A program made the translations under genes and the position numbers. Below are positions 41,154-49,834 of a stretch of 64,000 nucleotides of DNA, one piece after another (position 1 is the stretch's first letter; every line of letters begins with the position of its first letter). Source of the DNA: Pseudomonas fluorescens HK44 (GTDB lineage Bacteria; Pseudomonadota; Gammaproteobacteria; Pseudomonadales; Pseudomonadaceae); contig NZ_AFOY02000027.1 in NCBI RefSeq assembly GCF_000217955.3, positions 62,001 through 126,000 on the forward strand. The letters run 5' to 3'. The notes under the pieces are model-generated. The model ran no database searches and was not told the DNA's origin. It saw only the letters and a list, made by a program, of their open reading frames with translations.

Positions 41154-44066
41154 ATGTTGCTCGCCACGTTGATTCACCGTGCCAGTCTGCCCAGCCCGCA
41201 AGTCACCGCGCAGCAAGCGCTGGAACTGCTGCGCGAGCATTACGGCCTGAGCGGGACGTTGCAGTCGTTGGGCAGCCAGCAGGATCTCAATTACCGGCTC
41301 GACAGCGACCAGGGCCGTTTCGTCGTGAAAATCTGCCGGGGTGACTACGCAGCGCTGGAACTGCACGCCCAGCACGCGGCACTCAAACATCTGGGCTCGC
41401 AGCCGGGTTTGCATGTGCCACGGGTGATTCCGGCGAAAAACGGCGAGGACCTGTTGACCCTGGAACTCGCCGGGCAAGCACTGCATGTGCGTTTGCTCGA
41501 TTACATCGAAGGCCAATCGCTGACCCACCTCAAACACCTTGGTCATGAGCTGGTTGCCGGCCTCGGCCAACTTTGTGGCGAAATGGACCTGGCGCTGGCC
41601 GGGTTCGAGCATCCGGGGCTTGAGCGTACCTTGCAGTGGGACGCCCGACACGCCAATGCATTGATCAACCACTTGCTGCCAGTGATCAGCGACGAGCGAC
41701 AGCGAGCATTGATCGCTGAGGCCGCGCAACAGGCTGAGCGGCGTTTGCAGCCACTGGCGGCGAAGTTGCCGGTGCAGGCGATTCACATGGACATCACCGA
41801 TGACAACGTGGTCTGGCAGCGAGATCAGCAGCGTCACTGGCGGTTGCAGGGAGTCATTGATTTTGGTGATCTGATTCGTACCTGGCGCATTACCGATCTG
41901 TCGGTGACCTGCGCCGCGCTGCTGCACCATGCCGACGGCGATCCCCTGTGCATTTTGCCGGCGGTGCAGGCTTACCACGCGGTCAATCCGCTGAAGCACG
42001 AAGAGTTGCAGGCGCTGTGGCCGCTGATCGTCGCGCGGGCGGCGGTACTGGTGCTCAGCGGTGAGCAACAGGTCAGCATTGATCCGCAGAATCAATACAG
42101 TCGCGACAATCTGAACCACGAGTGGGAGATTTTCCGCGTCGCGACCTCCGTGCCGTTCGAGCTAATGGAAGTGGCGATTCTGGCGGCGGTCGGCCAGTCG
42201 TTGCCGGCGATTGCCAGCCAGGGTTTTGCGCCATTGCTGCCGAGCCTGGTGGGCCGCGAGTTCGCCTTGATCGACCTCGGTGTCCTGAGTCCACATTTCG
42301 AAGCGGGCAACTGGGAGCAGGACGGCATCGATCAACGTCTACTGGTCGAAGCGGCGACAGCCCATGGTTTGGCGGCCAGTCGTTATGGGCAATATCGTTT
42401 ATCGCAGACGCGTCCGGACAGCGCCGTCGAGCCGGACACGTACCCGCTGCACGTTGACTTGCAGGTGCCGCAGGGCACAACGGTTGAAGCCCCCTTTGCC
42501 GGCGTCGTGCACCTGAACGCGGACGGCCGCGTGCAACTGGACAGCGCACAATTGAGCGTGCGCCTGTGGGGTGTCAAACCCTCGCTGCACACCGGTGCGG
42601 CCGTGCTCAAAGGGCAGGTCTTGGGTGAAGTCGGCGGCGCGTTGCGGGTTCAACTCAGCCGTGGCGCCGAGCTCAATCCACCGCTGTTTTGTTCACCGTC
42701 CCGCGCACTTGCCTGGCAGGCGTTGTGTCCATCACCCGCAGCATTGTTGGGACTGGCCTGCGACGCCGAGGCCGAACTCGATCCGCACACCTTGCTGGCG
42801 CGTCGCGACGCAAGTTTTGCCCGTTCGCAAAAACACTATTACGTCGATCCACCGCGCATCGAGCGGGGCTGGCGCAATCACCTGATCGACATGCAGGGCC
42901 GCTCCTACCTGGACATGCTCAACAATGTTGCAGTGCTCGGTCACGGTCACCCGCGCATGGCGGCCGAGGCCAGCCGTCAGTGGTCGTTGCTCAACACCAA
43001 CTCGCGTTTCCACTATGCGGCCATCGCCGAGTTCTCCGAGCGCCTGCTGGCGCTGGCACCGGACTCGATGGATCGGGTGTTTCTGGTCAACAGCGGCACC
43101 GAGGCCAATGACCTGGCGATTCGACTGGCATGGGCCTACAGCGGCGGTCGCGACATGCTCAGCGTGCTTGAGGCGTATCACGGCTGGTCGGTGGCCGCCG
43201 ACGCGGTGTCGACGTCGATCGCCGATAACCCCAAGGCTCTCAGCAGTCGTCCGGACTGGGTTCATCCAGTGACGGCGCCGAACACCTATCGTGGCGAGTT
43301 CCGTGGTCCCGACAGCGCAGCGGATTACGTGCGCAGTGTCGAACACAACCTGGCGAAGATTGCCGAGCAGCAGCGGCAACTGGCAGGTTTTATCTGCGAG
43401 CCGGTGTACGGCAATGCCGGTGGGATCTCGCTGCCACCGGGCTACTTGAAGCAGGTGTATGCACTGGTCCGCGCCCAGGGTGGCGTGTGCATCGCCGACG
43501 AAGTGCAGGTCGGGTACGGCCGCATGGGCAAGTTCTTCTGGGGCTTTGAAGAGCAGGGCGTGGTGCCGGACATCATCACCATGGCCAAGGGCATGGGTAA
43601 CGGCCAGCCATTGGGTGCGGTTATTACCCGCCGAGAAATCGCCGAGGCGCTGGAGGCCGAAGGCTATTTCTTCTCGTCGGCTGGCGGCAGCCCGGTCAGT
43701 TGCCGCATCGGCATGGCGGTGCTGGATGTGATGAAGGAAGAGAAGCTCTGGGAAAACGCCCAGATCGTTGGTGGGTATTTCAAAGAGCGGCTTGAGGCGT
43801 TGATCGACCGCCATCCTTTGGTGGGCGCGGTGCATGGCTCGGGCTTCTATCTGGGCGTGGAGCTGATTCGCAACCGCGAAACCCTGGAACCGGCCACGGA
43901 AGAAACCACGGCGTTGTGCGACCGCTTGCGCGAATTGGGGATTTTCATGCAGCCGACCGGCGACTACCTGAACATCCTCAAGATCAAACCACCGATGGTG
44001 ACCTCGCGACACAGCGTGGATTTTTTTGTCGATACCCTGTCGAAGGTGTTGGACGAAGACCTCTAA
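41154..44066 (+). CDS. aminoglycoside-phosphotransferase-like kinase / M23-like / class III aminotransferase fusion
   Basis: A 970-residue three-domain protein. Residues about 20-330 are an APH-type kinase: YRLDSDQGRFVVKICRG, catalytic IHMDITDDNVVW and metal-binding VIDFGDLIRTW. Residues about 425-540 resemble an M23 peptidase/biotinyl-like beta domain (VDLQVPQGTTVEAPFAGVV). Residues 560-970 are a class III aminotransferase with VNSGTEANDLAIRLA, the ADEVQVGYGRMG motif and PLP Lys812 in TMAKGMGNG. Related fused proteins are known in soil pseudomonads. It precedes aguB, so it may act on an amine or amino-alcohol from polyamine breakdown. Substrate unknown. Confidence 0.88.
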   Translation: MLLATLIHRASLPSPQVTAQQALELLREHYGLSGTLQSLGSQQDLNYRLDSDQGRFVVKICRGDYAALELHAQHAALKHLGSQPGLHVPRVIPAKNGEDLLTLELAGQALHVRLLDYIEGQSLTHLKHLGHELVAGLGQLCGEMDLALAGFEHPGLERTLQWDARHANALINHLLPVISDERQRALIAEAAQQAERRLQPLAAKLPVQAIHMDITDDNVVWQRDQQRHWRLQGVIDFGDLIRTWRITDLSVTCAALLHHADGDPLCILPAVQAYHAVNPLKHEELQALWPLIVARAAVLVLSGEQQVSIDPQNQYSRDNLNHEWEIFRVATSVPFELMEVAILAAVGQSLPAIASQGFAPLLPSLVGREFALIDLGVLSPHFEAGNWEQDGIDQRLLVEAATAHGLAASRYGQYRLSQTRPDSAVEPDTYPLHVDLQVPQGTTVEAPFAGVVHLNADGRVQLDSAQLSVRLWGVKPSLHTGAAVLKGQVLGEVGGALRVQLSRGAELNPPLFCSPSRALAWQALCPSPAALLGLACDAEAELDPHTLLARRDASFARSQKHYYVDPPRIERGWRNHLIDMQGRSYLDMLNNVAVLGHGHPRMAAEASRQWSLLNTNSRFHYAAIAEFSERLLALAPDSMDRVFLVNSGTEANDLAIRLAWAYSGGRDMLSVLEAYHGWSVAADAVSTSIADNPKALSSRPDWVHPVTAPNTYRGEFRGPDSAADYVRSVEHNLAKIAEQQRQLAGFICEPVYGNAGGISLPPGYLKQVYALVRAQGGVCIADEVQVGYGRMGKFFWGFEEQGVVPDIITMAKGMGNGQPLGAVITRREIAEALEAEGYFFSSAGGSPVSCRIGMAVLDVMKEEKLWENAQIVGGYFKERLEALIDRHPLVGAVHGSGFYLGVELIRNRETLEPATEETTALCDRLRELGIFMQPTGDYLNILKIKPPMVTSRHSVDFFVDTLSKVLDEDL

Positions 44067-44137
44067 ACACATCCCACAGGGATTGCATTAAGTTCGATTG
44101 TTATCGGTATTTTTTGAAGTATTTTCGAGGTAGTGAG

Positions 44138-44181
44138 TTTTTATCGCTTTTAAAGCCGATTTTTATCGGTTATAAAGTCGC
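44138..44181. promoter_or_regulatory. two tandem 22-base repeats upstream of aguB
   Basis: TTTTTATCGCTTTTAAAGCC and TTTTTATCGGTTATAAAGTC are head-to-tail with a period of 22 bases, ending about 98 bases before the aguB start. A TGACGTCA palindrome follows. The spacing of two helical turns suits cooperative binding of a dimeric regulator, perhaps AguR; this is inferred. Confidence 0.55.
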
Positions 44182-44278
44182 CTGACGTCACGGCGTGGAT
44201 CACCGCGCCTGGCCGTTCCCATTTCTGTCATCGGTCGATGCCACAATCGACCCTCTGAACCCGCCCGGGAGATGCTTC

Positions 44279-45157
44279 ATGAGTCGTATCGTTACTGTCG
44301 CCGCTACCCAGATGGCCTGTTCCTGGGACCTTGAAGCCAACATCGAGACCGCTGAGAAGCTGGTCCGTGAGGCCGCAGCCAAAGGCGCACAGATCATCCT
44401 GATCCAGGAATTGTTCGAGACCCCGTATTTCTGCCAGAAGCCGAACCCGGACTACCTGCAACTGGCCACCACGGCCTCCGACAACGTGGCCATCAAGCAC
44501 TTCCAGAAAATCGCCAAAGAACTGCACGTCGTGCTGCCGATCAGCTTCTTCGAACTGGCAGGTCGCGCACGTTTCAACAGCATCGCGATCATCGATGCCG
44601 ATGGCAGCAACCTCGGGATTTATCGTAAAAGCCATATCCCGGACGGCCCTGGCTATCACGAAAAGTACTACTTCAACCCGGGCGATACCGGCTTCAAAGT
44701 CTGGAACACCCGTTACGCGAAAATCGGCGTGGGCATCTGCTGGGATCAGTGGTTCCCGGAATGCGCCCGCAGCATGGCGTTGCAAGGCGCGGAAATCCTG
44801 TTCTACCCGACCGCCATCGGCAGCGAACCGCACGACAAGAGCATTTCGTCCCGCGACCACTGGCAGCGCGTTCAGCAGGGCCATGCCGGTGCCAACCTGA
44901 TGCCGCTGATCGCCAGCAACCGTATCGGCAATGAAGAGCAGGACGGCTACGACATCACCTTCTACGGCTCGTCGTTCATCGCCAACCAATTCGGCGAGAA
45001 AGTCCAGGAGCTCAACGAAACCGAAGAAGGCGTATTGGTTCAGAGCTTCGACCTCGACGAGCTGGAGCACATCCGCAGCGCCTGGGGTTCGTTCCGTGAT
45101 CGTCGCCCAAACCTGTACGGCGCAATCAAAACCCTCGACGGTTCCCTGGAGTCCTGA
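44279..45157 (+). CDS. aguB: N-carbamoylputrescine amidase
   Basis: A 292-residue nitrilase-superfamily enzyme that converts N-carbamoylputrescine to putrescine, CO2 and ammonia. The catalytic Glu, Lys and Cys are in LIQELFETPYF, YRKSHIPDGPGY and GVGICWDQWFPECAR. The ATG at 44279 follows GGGAGATGC and gives the family N-terminus (MSRIVTVAATQMACSWD); an earlier start would add 28 unrelated residues. It is followed five bases later by aguA. Confidence 0.95.
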   Translation: MSRIVTVAATQMACSWDLEANIETAEKLVREAAAKGAQIILIQELFETPYFCQKPNPDYLQLATTASDNVAIKHFQKIAKELHVVLPISFFELAGRARFNSIAIIDADGSNLGIYRKSHIPDGPGYHEKYYFNPGDTGFKVWNTRYAKIGVGICWDQWFPECARSMALQGAEILFYPTAIGSEPHDKSISSRDHWQRVQQGHAGANLMPLIASNRIGNEEQDGYDITFYGSSFIANQFGEKVQELNETEEGVLVQSFDLDELEHIRSAWGSFRDRRPNLYGAIKTLDGSLES

Positions 45158-45162
45158 TCGCT

Positions 45163-46269
45163 ATGACTACTTTGCACAGCACGCCTCGCGCTGACGGTTT
45201 TTACATGCCTGCCGAGTGGGCGACCCAGACCCAGACCTGGATGGTCTGGCCGGAGCGTCCAGACAACTGGCGCCTGGGTGGCAAGCCGGCGCAAGCCGCT
45301 CACGTTGCGGTGGCCAAGGCCATCGCGCGTTTTGAACCGGTGACCGTTGCCGTCTCGGCGGCCCAGTACGAAAACGCCCGTGCGCGCCTGGATGTGCCGA
45401 ATATCCGCCTCGTCGAGATGTCCAGCGACGACGCCTGGGTCCGTGATACCGGCCCGACCTTCGTCATCAACAACAGCGGCGAAGTCCGCGGTGTCGACTG
45501 GGACTTCAACGCTTGGGGCGGCTTCGATGGCGGTCTGTATTCGCCGTGGAATCGTGATTCGCAAGTGGCCGGCAAGATCCTCGAGATCGAACGCAGTCCG
45601 CGTTATCGCACCGAGGGCTTCGTGCTCGAAGGCGGTTCGATTCACGTCGATGGTGAAGGCACGCTGATCACGACCGAAGAGTGCCTGTTGAACCGCAATC
45701 GCAATCCGCACATGAACCGTGCCGATATCGAAGCGGTGCTCAGCGCACAGCTGGCTGTGGATAAAATCATCTGGCTGCCGGACGGTTTGTTCAACGACGA
45801 AACCGACGGTCATGTGGATAACTTCTGCTGCTACGTGCGTCCCGGTGAAGTGCTGCTGGCCTGGACCGACGATCCGCAGGACCCGAACTACCCGCGTTGC
45901 CAAGCGGCGATGAAAGTGTTGCAAAGCACCAAGGACGCCAAGGGCCGCCCATTTACGGTGCACAAAATGCCGATTCCGGGGCCGCTTTACGCGACTGAGG
46001 AAGAGTGCGCCGGTGTCGACCCGGTGGACGGTACCCAGGAACGTAACCCTTCCGTGCGTCTGGCTGGTTCCTACGTGAACTTCCTGATCGTCAACGGCGG
46101 CATCATTGCGCCGAGCTTTGGCGATCCGCTGGACACGCAAGCCAAGGAAATCCTCCAGAACCTGTTCCCGCAGCATGAAGTGGTGATGGTGCCGGGGCGT
46201 GAACTGTTACTGGGTGGCGGCAATATTCATTGCCTTACCCAACAACAGCCGGCACCGCACAAAGGTTGA
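45163..46269 (+). CDS. aguA: agmatine deiminase
   Basis: A 368-residue peptidylarginine-deiminase-family enzyme that turns agmatine into N-carbamoylputrescine. Catalytic residues lie in DDAWVRDTGP, FNDETDGHVDNFCCYV and GGGNIHCLTQQ with the nucleophilic Cys near residue 358. Together AguA and AguB convert agmatine from arginine into putrescine for use as carbon and nitrogen. It is the last gene of the unit, followed by a terminator. Confidence 0.96.
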   Translation: MTTLHSTPRADGFYMPAEWATQTQTWMVWPERPDNWRLGGKPAQAAHVAVAKAIARFEPVTVAVSAAQYENARARLDVPNIRLVEMSSDDAWVRDTGPTFVINNSGEVRGVDWDFNAWGGFDGGLYSPWNRDSQVAGKILEIERSPRYRTEGFVLEGGSIHVDGEGTLITTEECLLNRNRNPHMNRADIEAVLSAQLAVDKIIWLPDGLFNDETDGHVDNFCCYVRPGEVLLAWTDDPQDPNYPRCQAAMKVLQSTKDAKGRPFTVHKMPIPGPLYATEEECAGVDPVDGTQERNPSVRLAGSYVNFLIVNGGIIAPSFGDPLDTQAKEILQNLFPQHEVVMVPGRELLLGGGNIHCLTQQQPAPHKG

Positions 46270-46341
46270 GTGAAGTTGTAACAATCGGTGGCACTGGATT
46301 AACCCGTGCTTTATCCGGTTTATGTGAGTGATCCCTGATCT

Positions 46342-46374
46342 AACCCGCAGATCCTATGGACTGCGGGTTTTTTT
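46342..46374 (+). terminator. Rho-independent terminator of aguBA
   Basis: AACCCGCAG, ten-base loop, CTGCGGGTT and a T-run, about 70 bases beyond the aguA stop. Confidence 0.92.
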
Positions 46375-46403
46375 ACGTCTACATGCCGTTCTGGCAGGCA
46401 CTT

Positions 46404-46419
46404 TGGCATAGCTCTTGTA
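46404..46419 (+). promoter_or_regulatory. possible sigma-54 promoter
   Basis: TGGCATAGCTCTTGTA keeps the GG and the ten-base spacing of a sigma-54 -24/-12 promoter, with GT in place of GC at -12. It lies about 98 bases upstream of the 66-residue gene and after the aguA terminator. Confidence 0.45.
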
Positions 46420-46516
46420 TCGGTTTGAGAGCAATTCTCGGGAATGTAGAACCGCGTTGTTCTGTCATAAACCTTGGATAAGTTAGCCGCTCACGAACCA
46501 GGAGAGAGCGCCGGAA

Positions 46517-46717
46517 ATGAATGTGGTCAGCGAGCGGACATCGCATCCCTTGGTAATGAATGGCGAATCGCTTCAGGTGCTGGCGCAATGGTTGAAATCC
46601 AACGGAACGCGACAGGTCAGAGAACCTGACCCGCGCAGGATGATGATCGAGCGTTATCCCGCTGGTTTATTCAGTGAGGCAGAACTTGAAGCCTTGTGGG
46701 ATGTGATGGAAGGATAG
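46517..46717 (+). CDS. small hypothetical protein
   Basis: A 66-residue protein with no named domain. The middle has MNGESLQVLAQWLKSNGTRQVREPDPRRMM and the end SEAELEALWDVMEG is acidic and helical. Coding is supported by its own GGAGAG ribosome site, a strong terminator after the stop and a candidate sigma-54 promoter upstream. Function unknown; the sequence could be a small regulatory or stress protein. Confidence 0.6.
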   Translation: MNVVSERTSHPLVMNGESLQVLAQWLKSNGTRQVREPDPRRMMIERYPAGLFSEAELEALWDVMEG

Positions 46718-46734
46718 AAAGCAAAGGATTGGTA

Positions 46735-46768
46735 AAGCGCTGCCCGGATGGCAGCGCTTTTTTTTTTG
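46735..46768 (+). terminator. Rho-independent terminator of the small gene
   Basis: AAGCGCTGCC and GGCAGCGCTT with a five-base loop, then ten Ts. Confidence 0.95.
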
Positions 46769-46931
46769 CCCTTAAAAACGGTGGGGAGCGGATTGTTCCA
46801 GCCTTCGGTGGCTCAGGCAGGCCATTTGACCGATTTGCGAAACAGACTAAAAGCCATTACGGCGTTTTTTCCTCGCCGTCATAGGAATAGTCTGCCGGCA
46901 TCGAATTCCTACGACTTTGCTGGAGCTTTCC

Positions 46932-47627
46932 ATGTCTACCGCGACCCTTCATTACATCTACGATCCACTGTGTGGCTGGTGCTACGGTGCCAAACCTTTG
47001 GTGCAAGCGGCTCAGGCTGTTTTGCCGGTGATCGCCCATGGCGGCGGTATGATGACCGGTGCCAACCGGCAGACGGTTTCACCTCAACTGCGCGATTACG
47101 TGATGCCTCACGACCGACGCATTGCCGAGTACACCGGGCAGCCGTTTGGTGAGGCGTATTTCGAAGGCCTGTTGCGTGATCACACCGCCGTGTTTGATTC
47201 CGCGCCACCGATTGCTGCCGTGCTGGCCGCTGAGCAGCTCGCCGGACGTGGGCTCGAATTGCTGGGGCGTTTGCAGAGCGCGCACTACGTGGAAGGTCGG
47301 CGGATTGCCGATGAAGCGGTGTTGCTGGAACTCGCCGTGTCGATTGGTCTGGAAGCAGAGTCCTTCAAGCGCGAGTTCAAGGACGCACTGACGAACGAAA
47401 CCCAGGACCACATCAAGAAAAGCCGCGCACTGTTGGCGCAGGTTGGCGGCCAAGGCTTCCCGACATTGGTGCTGGAACAGGGCGGTCAATTCACCGTGGT
47501 CGACATCAGCCCATGGCTCGGTAAGCCTGAAGCTTTTGCGGCCTGGTTGAGCCTATCGGTCGTGACCCAGGCAAGCGAAACCTCTTCCCCGGTTCAGGCC
47601 TGTGGCCTGGACGGTTGTGCTCATTGA
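46932..47627 (+). CDS. DsbA-family thioredoxin-fold protein
   Basis: A 231-residue cytoplasmic DsbA-like protein. The redox motif is CGWC in YDPLCGWCYGAKPLV near residue 17, with the thioredoxin fold's second half GGQGFPTLVLEQGG. No signal peptide is present, so it is not the periplasmic DsbA; it resembles a group of putative protein-disulfide isomerases or GST-kappa-like enzymes. A Cys-rich C-terminus (CGLDGCAH) could bind metal or glutathione. The ATG at 46932 follows GGAGC. Substrate unknown. Confidence 0.82.
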   Translation: MSTATLHYIYDPLCGWCYGAKPLVQAAQAVLPVIAHGGGMMTGANRQTVSPQLRDYVMPHDRRIAEYTGQPFGEAYFEGLLRDHTAVFDSAPPIAAVLAAEQLAGRGLELLGRLQSAHYVEGRRIADEAVLLELAVSIGLEAESFKREFKDALTNETQDHIKKSRALLAQVGGQGFPTLVLEQGGQFTVVDISPWLGKPEAFAAWLSLSVVTQASETSSPVQACGLDGCAH

Positions 47628-47653
47628 TTTCACTGACCTTGCGTTAGCCGCCG

Positions 47654-47815
47654 ATGCGCAATGGACTGAAGCCGCAGGGTGGAATCTACAAGGCCACGGG
47701 CCGCCCGATAAGCGCCCGAGTCGCGCATTTGTGGACTCTGGCTGACGGCAAAGTCACCCGTTTCGAGCCGTTTGTGGACAGCCATACCGTTCAATTGGCG
47801 ATCGCCGACCAGTAA
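47654..47815 (+). pseudogene. C-terminal remnant of a SnoaL/NTF2-like protein
   Basis: A 53-codon frame. The segment GIYKATGRPISARVAHLWTL, ADGKVTRFEPFVDSHTV is a typical C-terminal half of a SnoaL-like or nuclear-transport-factor-2-like protein. The N-terminal two thirds are missing, and upstream DNA belongs to the DsbA-like gene, so it is a 5'-truncated remnant. It may be translated from the ATG but would not fold completely. Confidence 0.65.
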
Positions 47816-47857
47816 GTTCTTAGACGATTTTCGCCTGATTACAGACGATTCACGAAA

Positions 47858-47887
47858 TTGACACATGGTTAAGAGCGCGGCTAGGAT
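47858..47887 (+). promoter_or_regulatory. sigma-70-type promoter of the OprD-family porin
   Basis: TTGACA and TAGGAT separated by 18 bases, about 165 bases before the porin start. The transcript would include the hairpin at 47918-47978. Confidence 0.7.
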
Positions 47888-47917
47888 TCGCCCCCACGCC
47901 TGTGGCCAACCGTCACG

Positions 47918-47978
47918 ACTCCAAAAAATAATAAGGGCCTGCCTCGCTTTTGCGTGGGCGGGCCTTTTGTTTTGGAGT
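47918..47978 (+). promoter_or_regulatory. leader hairpin, terminator-like, before the porin gene
   Basis: GGGCCTGCC..GGGCGGGCC forms a strong stem followed by TTTTGTTTT. The outside arms ACTCCAAAA and TTTTGGAGT extend the hairpin. An AAAAATAATAAG stretch in the left arm resembles Hfq/Crc-binding A-rich sites. It lies downstream of the promoter, so it may be a transcription attenuator or the end of a small leader RNA. Confidence 0.65.
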
Positions 47979-48051
47979 GAAAAAAGAGCGCAATAGCAGC
48001 CATTTCAGCCAGCGGTCACAGCGCGTATCAACCCGTAATAAGGAAAATAAG

Positions 48052-49338
48052 ATGTTGAACAAGCGGATCGGTCTGATCGCTCTGGGGATTTTCAGCGCTA
48101 CTCAAGCCATGGCTAACGACCAGGCGGAGTCCAAGGGTTTTGTTGAAGACAGCAGCCTGAAAGTGCTGTTGCGCAATGCCTACATCAATCGCGATTACAA
48201 GGACGGTAACCCAGACAAAGCCGAGTGGGGCCAGTCTGCCATCGGTACCTTCTCGTCGGGCTTCACTCAAGGCACCGTCGGCGTCGGCGTCGATGCTTTC
48301 GGTCTGTACGCCCTGCGCCTTGATGGCGGCAAGGGTCGTAGCGGCGCCGGTGGTATCGACTTCTTCAAGCAAGGCGACAGTGGCGAAGCTGCCGATGACC
48401 TGTCCAAAGCTGGCGCGGCGGTAAAACTCCGTCTGTCCAACACTGTATTGACCTACGGTGACCAGATGCCGGTCCTGCCGGTGCTGAACTACGACAACGG
48501 CCGTCTGCTGCCTGAAAGCTATACCGGCACCTTGATCACCTCCAGGGAGATCAAAGGCCTGGAGCTGAATGCTGGCCGTTTCACCGCCGAATCGCGCAAG
48601 AGCGCCGAAGGCCGTGACAGCGGTGGTCTGAAGTCGATCAACGTTCTGGGCGGTAGCTACCAGTTCACCGAACAATTCAAAGGTGCGTTCTACGCGTCCA
48701 ACGTAGAAGACGTCCTGAAGAAACAGTACGTGAACCTGAACTATGTGTTCCCGCTGGCCACCGATCAGTCCCTGACCCTGGACTTCAACGGTTACCAGAC
48801 CAAGCTGGACAAGTCGTACGCCCTCGAACACGACACCGAAGGCCAGGACAACAAAATCTGGAGCCTGGCCGCAACCTTCGTCACCGGCCCGCACTCGTTC
48901 ACCCTCGCGCACCAGCGCAGCACCGGTGACAGCAACCTCGGCTACCCGTACGGCGGCTATCAGAAAGAACAGGGTCGTGTCGGTGACGGTGGCAACACCA
49001 TCTACCTCGCCAACTCCTACTGGTCCGACTTCAACGCAGAAGACGAACGCAGCTGGCAGTTGGGCTACGGCCTCGACTTTGGCGCCTTTGGCGTTCCAGG
49101 CCTGACCTATAACGTGGCGTACGTGCGTGGCGACAACATCACCACCGCCACCAGCACTGGCGGCACCGAGCGCGAAATCTTCAACCAGTTCAAATACGTG
49201 GTCCAAAGCGGCCCGGCCAAAGACCTGAGCGTGAAAGTGCGCAGCTCGGTCCTGCGCGTGTCGCAGAAGTCCAGCGACTACAACGTCAGCGGCAACGAAG
49301 TCCGTGTGTTTGTGGATTACCCGATCAACATCTTCTGA
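48052..49338 (+). CDS. OprD-family outer-membrane porin (OprE-like by context)
   Basis: A 428-residue porin with a signal peptide (MLNKRIGLIALGIFSATQAMA, then NDQAESKGFVEDSS). Alternating beta-strands and Y/F-rich ends follow; FVEDSSLKVLLRNAYINRDY is the OprD family N-terminus of the mature protein. The C-terminal strand ends FVDYPINIF, with terminal Phe. OprD porins admit amino acids and organic acids. In P. aeruginosa an OprD-family porin (OprE) neighbours aguAB; the gene order is comparable but not identical. Confidence 0.9.
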   Translation: MLNKRIGLIALGIFSATQAMANDQAESKGFVEDSSLKVLLRNAYINRDYKDGNPDKAEWGQSAIGTFSSGFTQGTVGVGVDAFGLYALRLDGGKGRSGAGGIDFFKQGDSGEAADDLSKAGAAVKLRLSNTVLTYGDQMPVLPVLNYDNGRLLPESYTGTLITSREIKGLELNAGRFTAESRKSAEGRDSGGLKSINVLGGSYQFTEQFKGAFYASNVEDVLKKQYVNLNYVFPLATDQSLTLDFNGYQTKLDKSYALEHDTEGQDNKIWSLAATFVTGPHSFTLAHQRSTGDSNLGYPYGGYQKEQGRVGDGGNTIYLANSYWSDFNAEDERSWQLGYGLDFGAFGVPGLTYNVAYVRGDNITTATSTGGTEREIFNQFKYVVQSGPAKDLSVKVRSSVLRVSQKSSDYNVSGNEVRVFVDYPINIF

Positions 49339-49381
49339 TGACCGGTTGCGTGGTTGAGGCCTGATACGAGGCCGAAATGAG

Positions 49382-49408
49382 AAAGCCCCGACTGGTTCGG
49401 GGCTTTTT
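49382..49408 (+). terminator. Rho-independent terminator of the porin gene
   Basis: AAAGCCCCGA and TTCGGGGCTTTTT with a four-base loop. It may also serve the convergent DUF3077 gene. Confidence 0.92.
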
Positions 49409-49439
49409 CTTGCGTGCGGATCAGGTTCAGACAGCGGCG

Positions 49440-49721
49440 TTACTGGTTGCGGTTGTTATCCGGCGCGCCTAGCACTTTCACGACGTCATCGATCACCGCC
49501 TTACTCATCTCCTGCAAATAGTGCGATGCCCAGGCATAGCGGTCCGTATTGCGCTCCATCGCCGCGTCTTCGGCCAGCAGTTTGGAGAGGTGGAGCAAGT
49601 CGGACACGTGGGACAAGGCTTCGCGGATCGGCACGCCGCTGTTGACGCGGAAGAGAGGGTGGTCGGAGTGGATGGAGAAGGGCGTGAGGCCGGCGGTTTT
49701 GAGGTCTTGGGGGTTAGTCAT
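49440..49721 (-). CDS. DUF3077-type small protein
   Basis: A 93-residue protein with PFSIHSDHPLFRVNSGVPIREALSHVSDLLHLSKLL and AWASHYLQEMSKAVIDDVVKVLG, the recognisable DUF3077 pattern found in many copies in fluorescent pseudomonads. Function unknown. The ATG overlaps the stop of the 38-residue ORF upstream (ATGA), so its translation is probably coupled to that ORF. A long structured leader lies further upstream. Confidence 0.78.
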   Translation of the reverse strand: MTNPQDLKTAGLTPFSIHSDHPLFRVNSGVPIREALSHVSDLLHLSKLLAEDAAMERNTDRYAWASHYLQEMSKAVIDDVVKVLGAPDNNRNQ

Positions 49722-49834
49722 TGGGCACCTCCGAGATGTGGGAGGTCGCTGGTGACGATAAGTGTTTGAAGGGTGTTCGAGGGATTAATGCGTTGATTGA
49801 AAATGCAGGCTTTGGACGGATTTATGGTGTGCAT
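49718..49834 (-). CDS. 38-residue ORF coupled to the DUF3077 gene
   Basis: A short ORF starting with ATG at 49834, with AAGGAG eight bases upstream (a near-ideal ribosome site). The peptide is MHTINPSKACIFNQRINPSN followed by TLQTLIVTSDLPHLGGAQ. Its stop TGA overlaps the DUF3077 start by four bases. It ends in a leader rich in secondary structure. It could be a leader peptide whose translation opens the DUF3077 start, or simply a small protein gene. Confidence 0.65.
   Translation of the reverse strand: MHTINPSKACIFNQRINPSNTLQTLIVTSDLPHLGGAQ

Noticed and set aside
42732..44072. 446-codon minus-strand frame opposite the aminotransferase domain
   Set aside because: Shadow frame opposite conserved aminotransferase motifs; no independent coding evidence.
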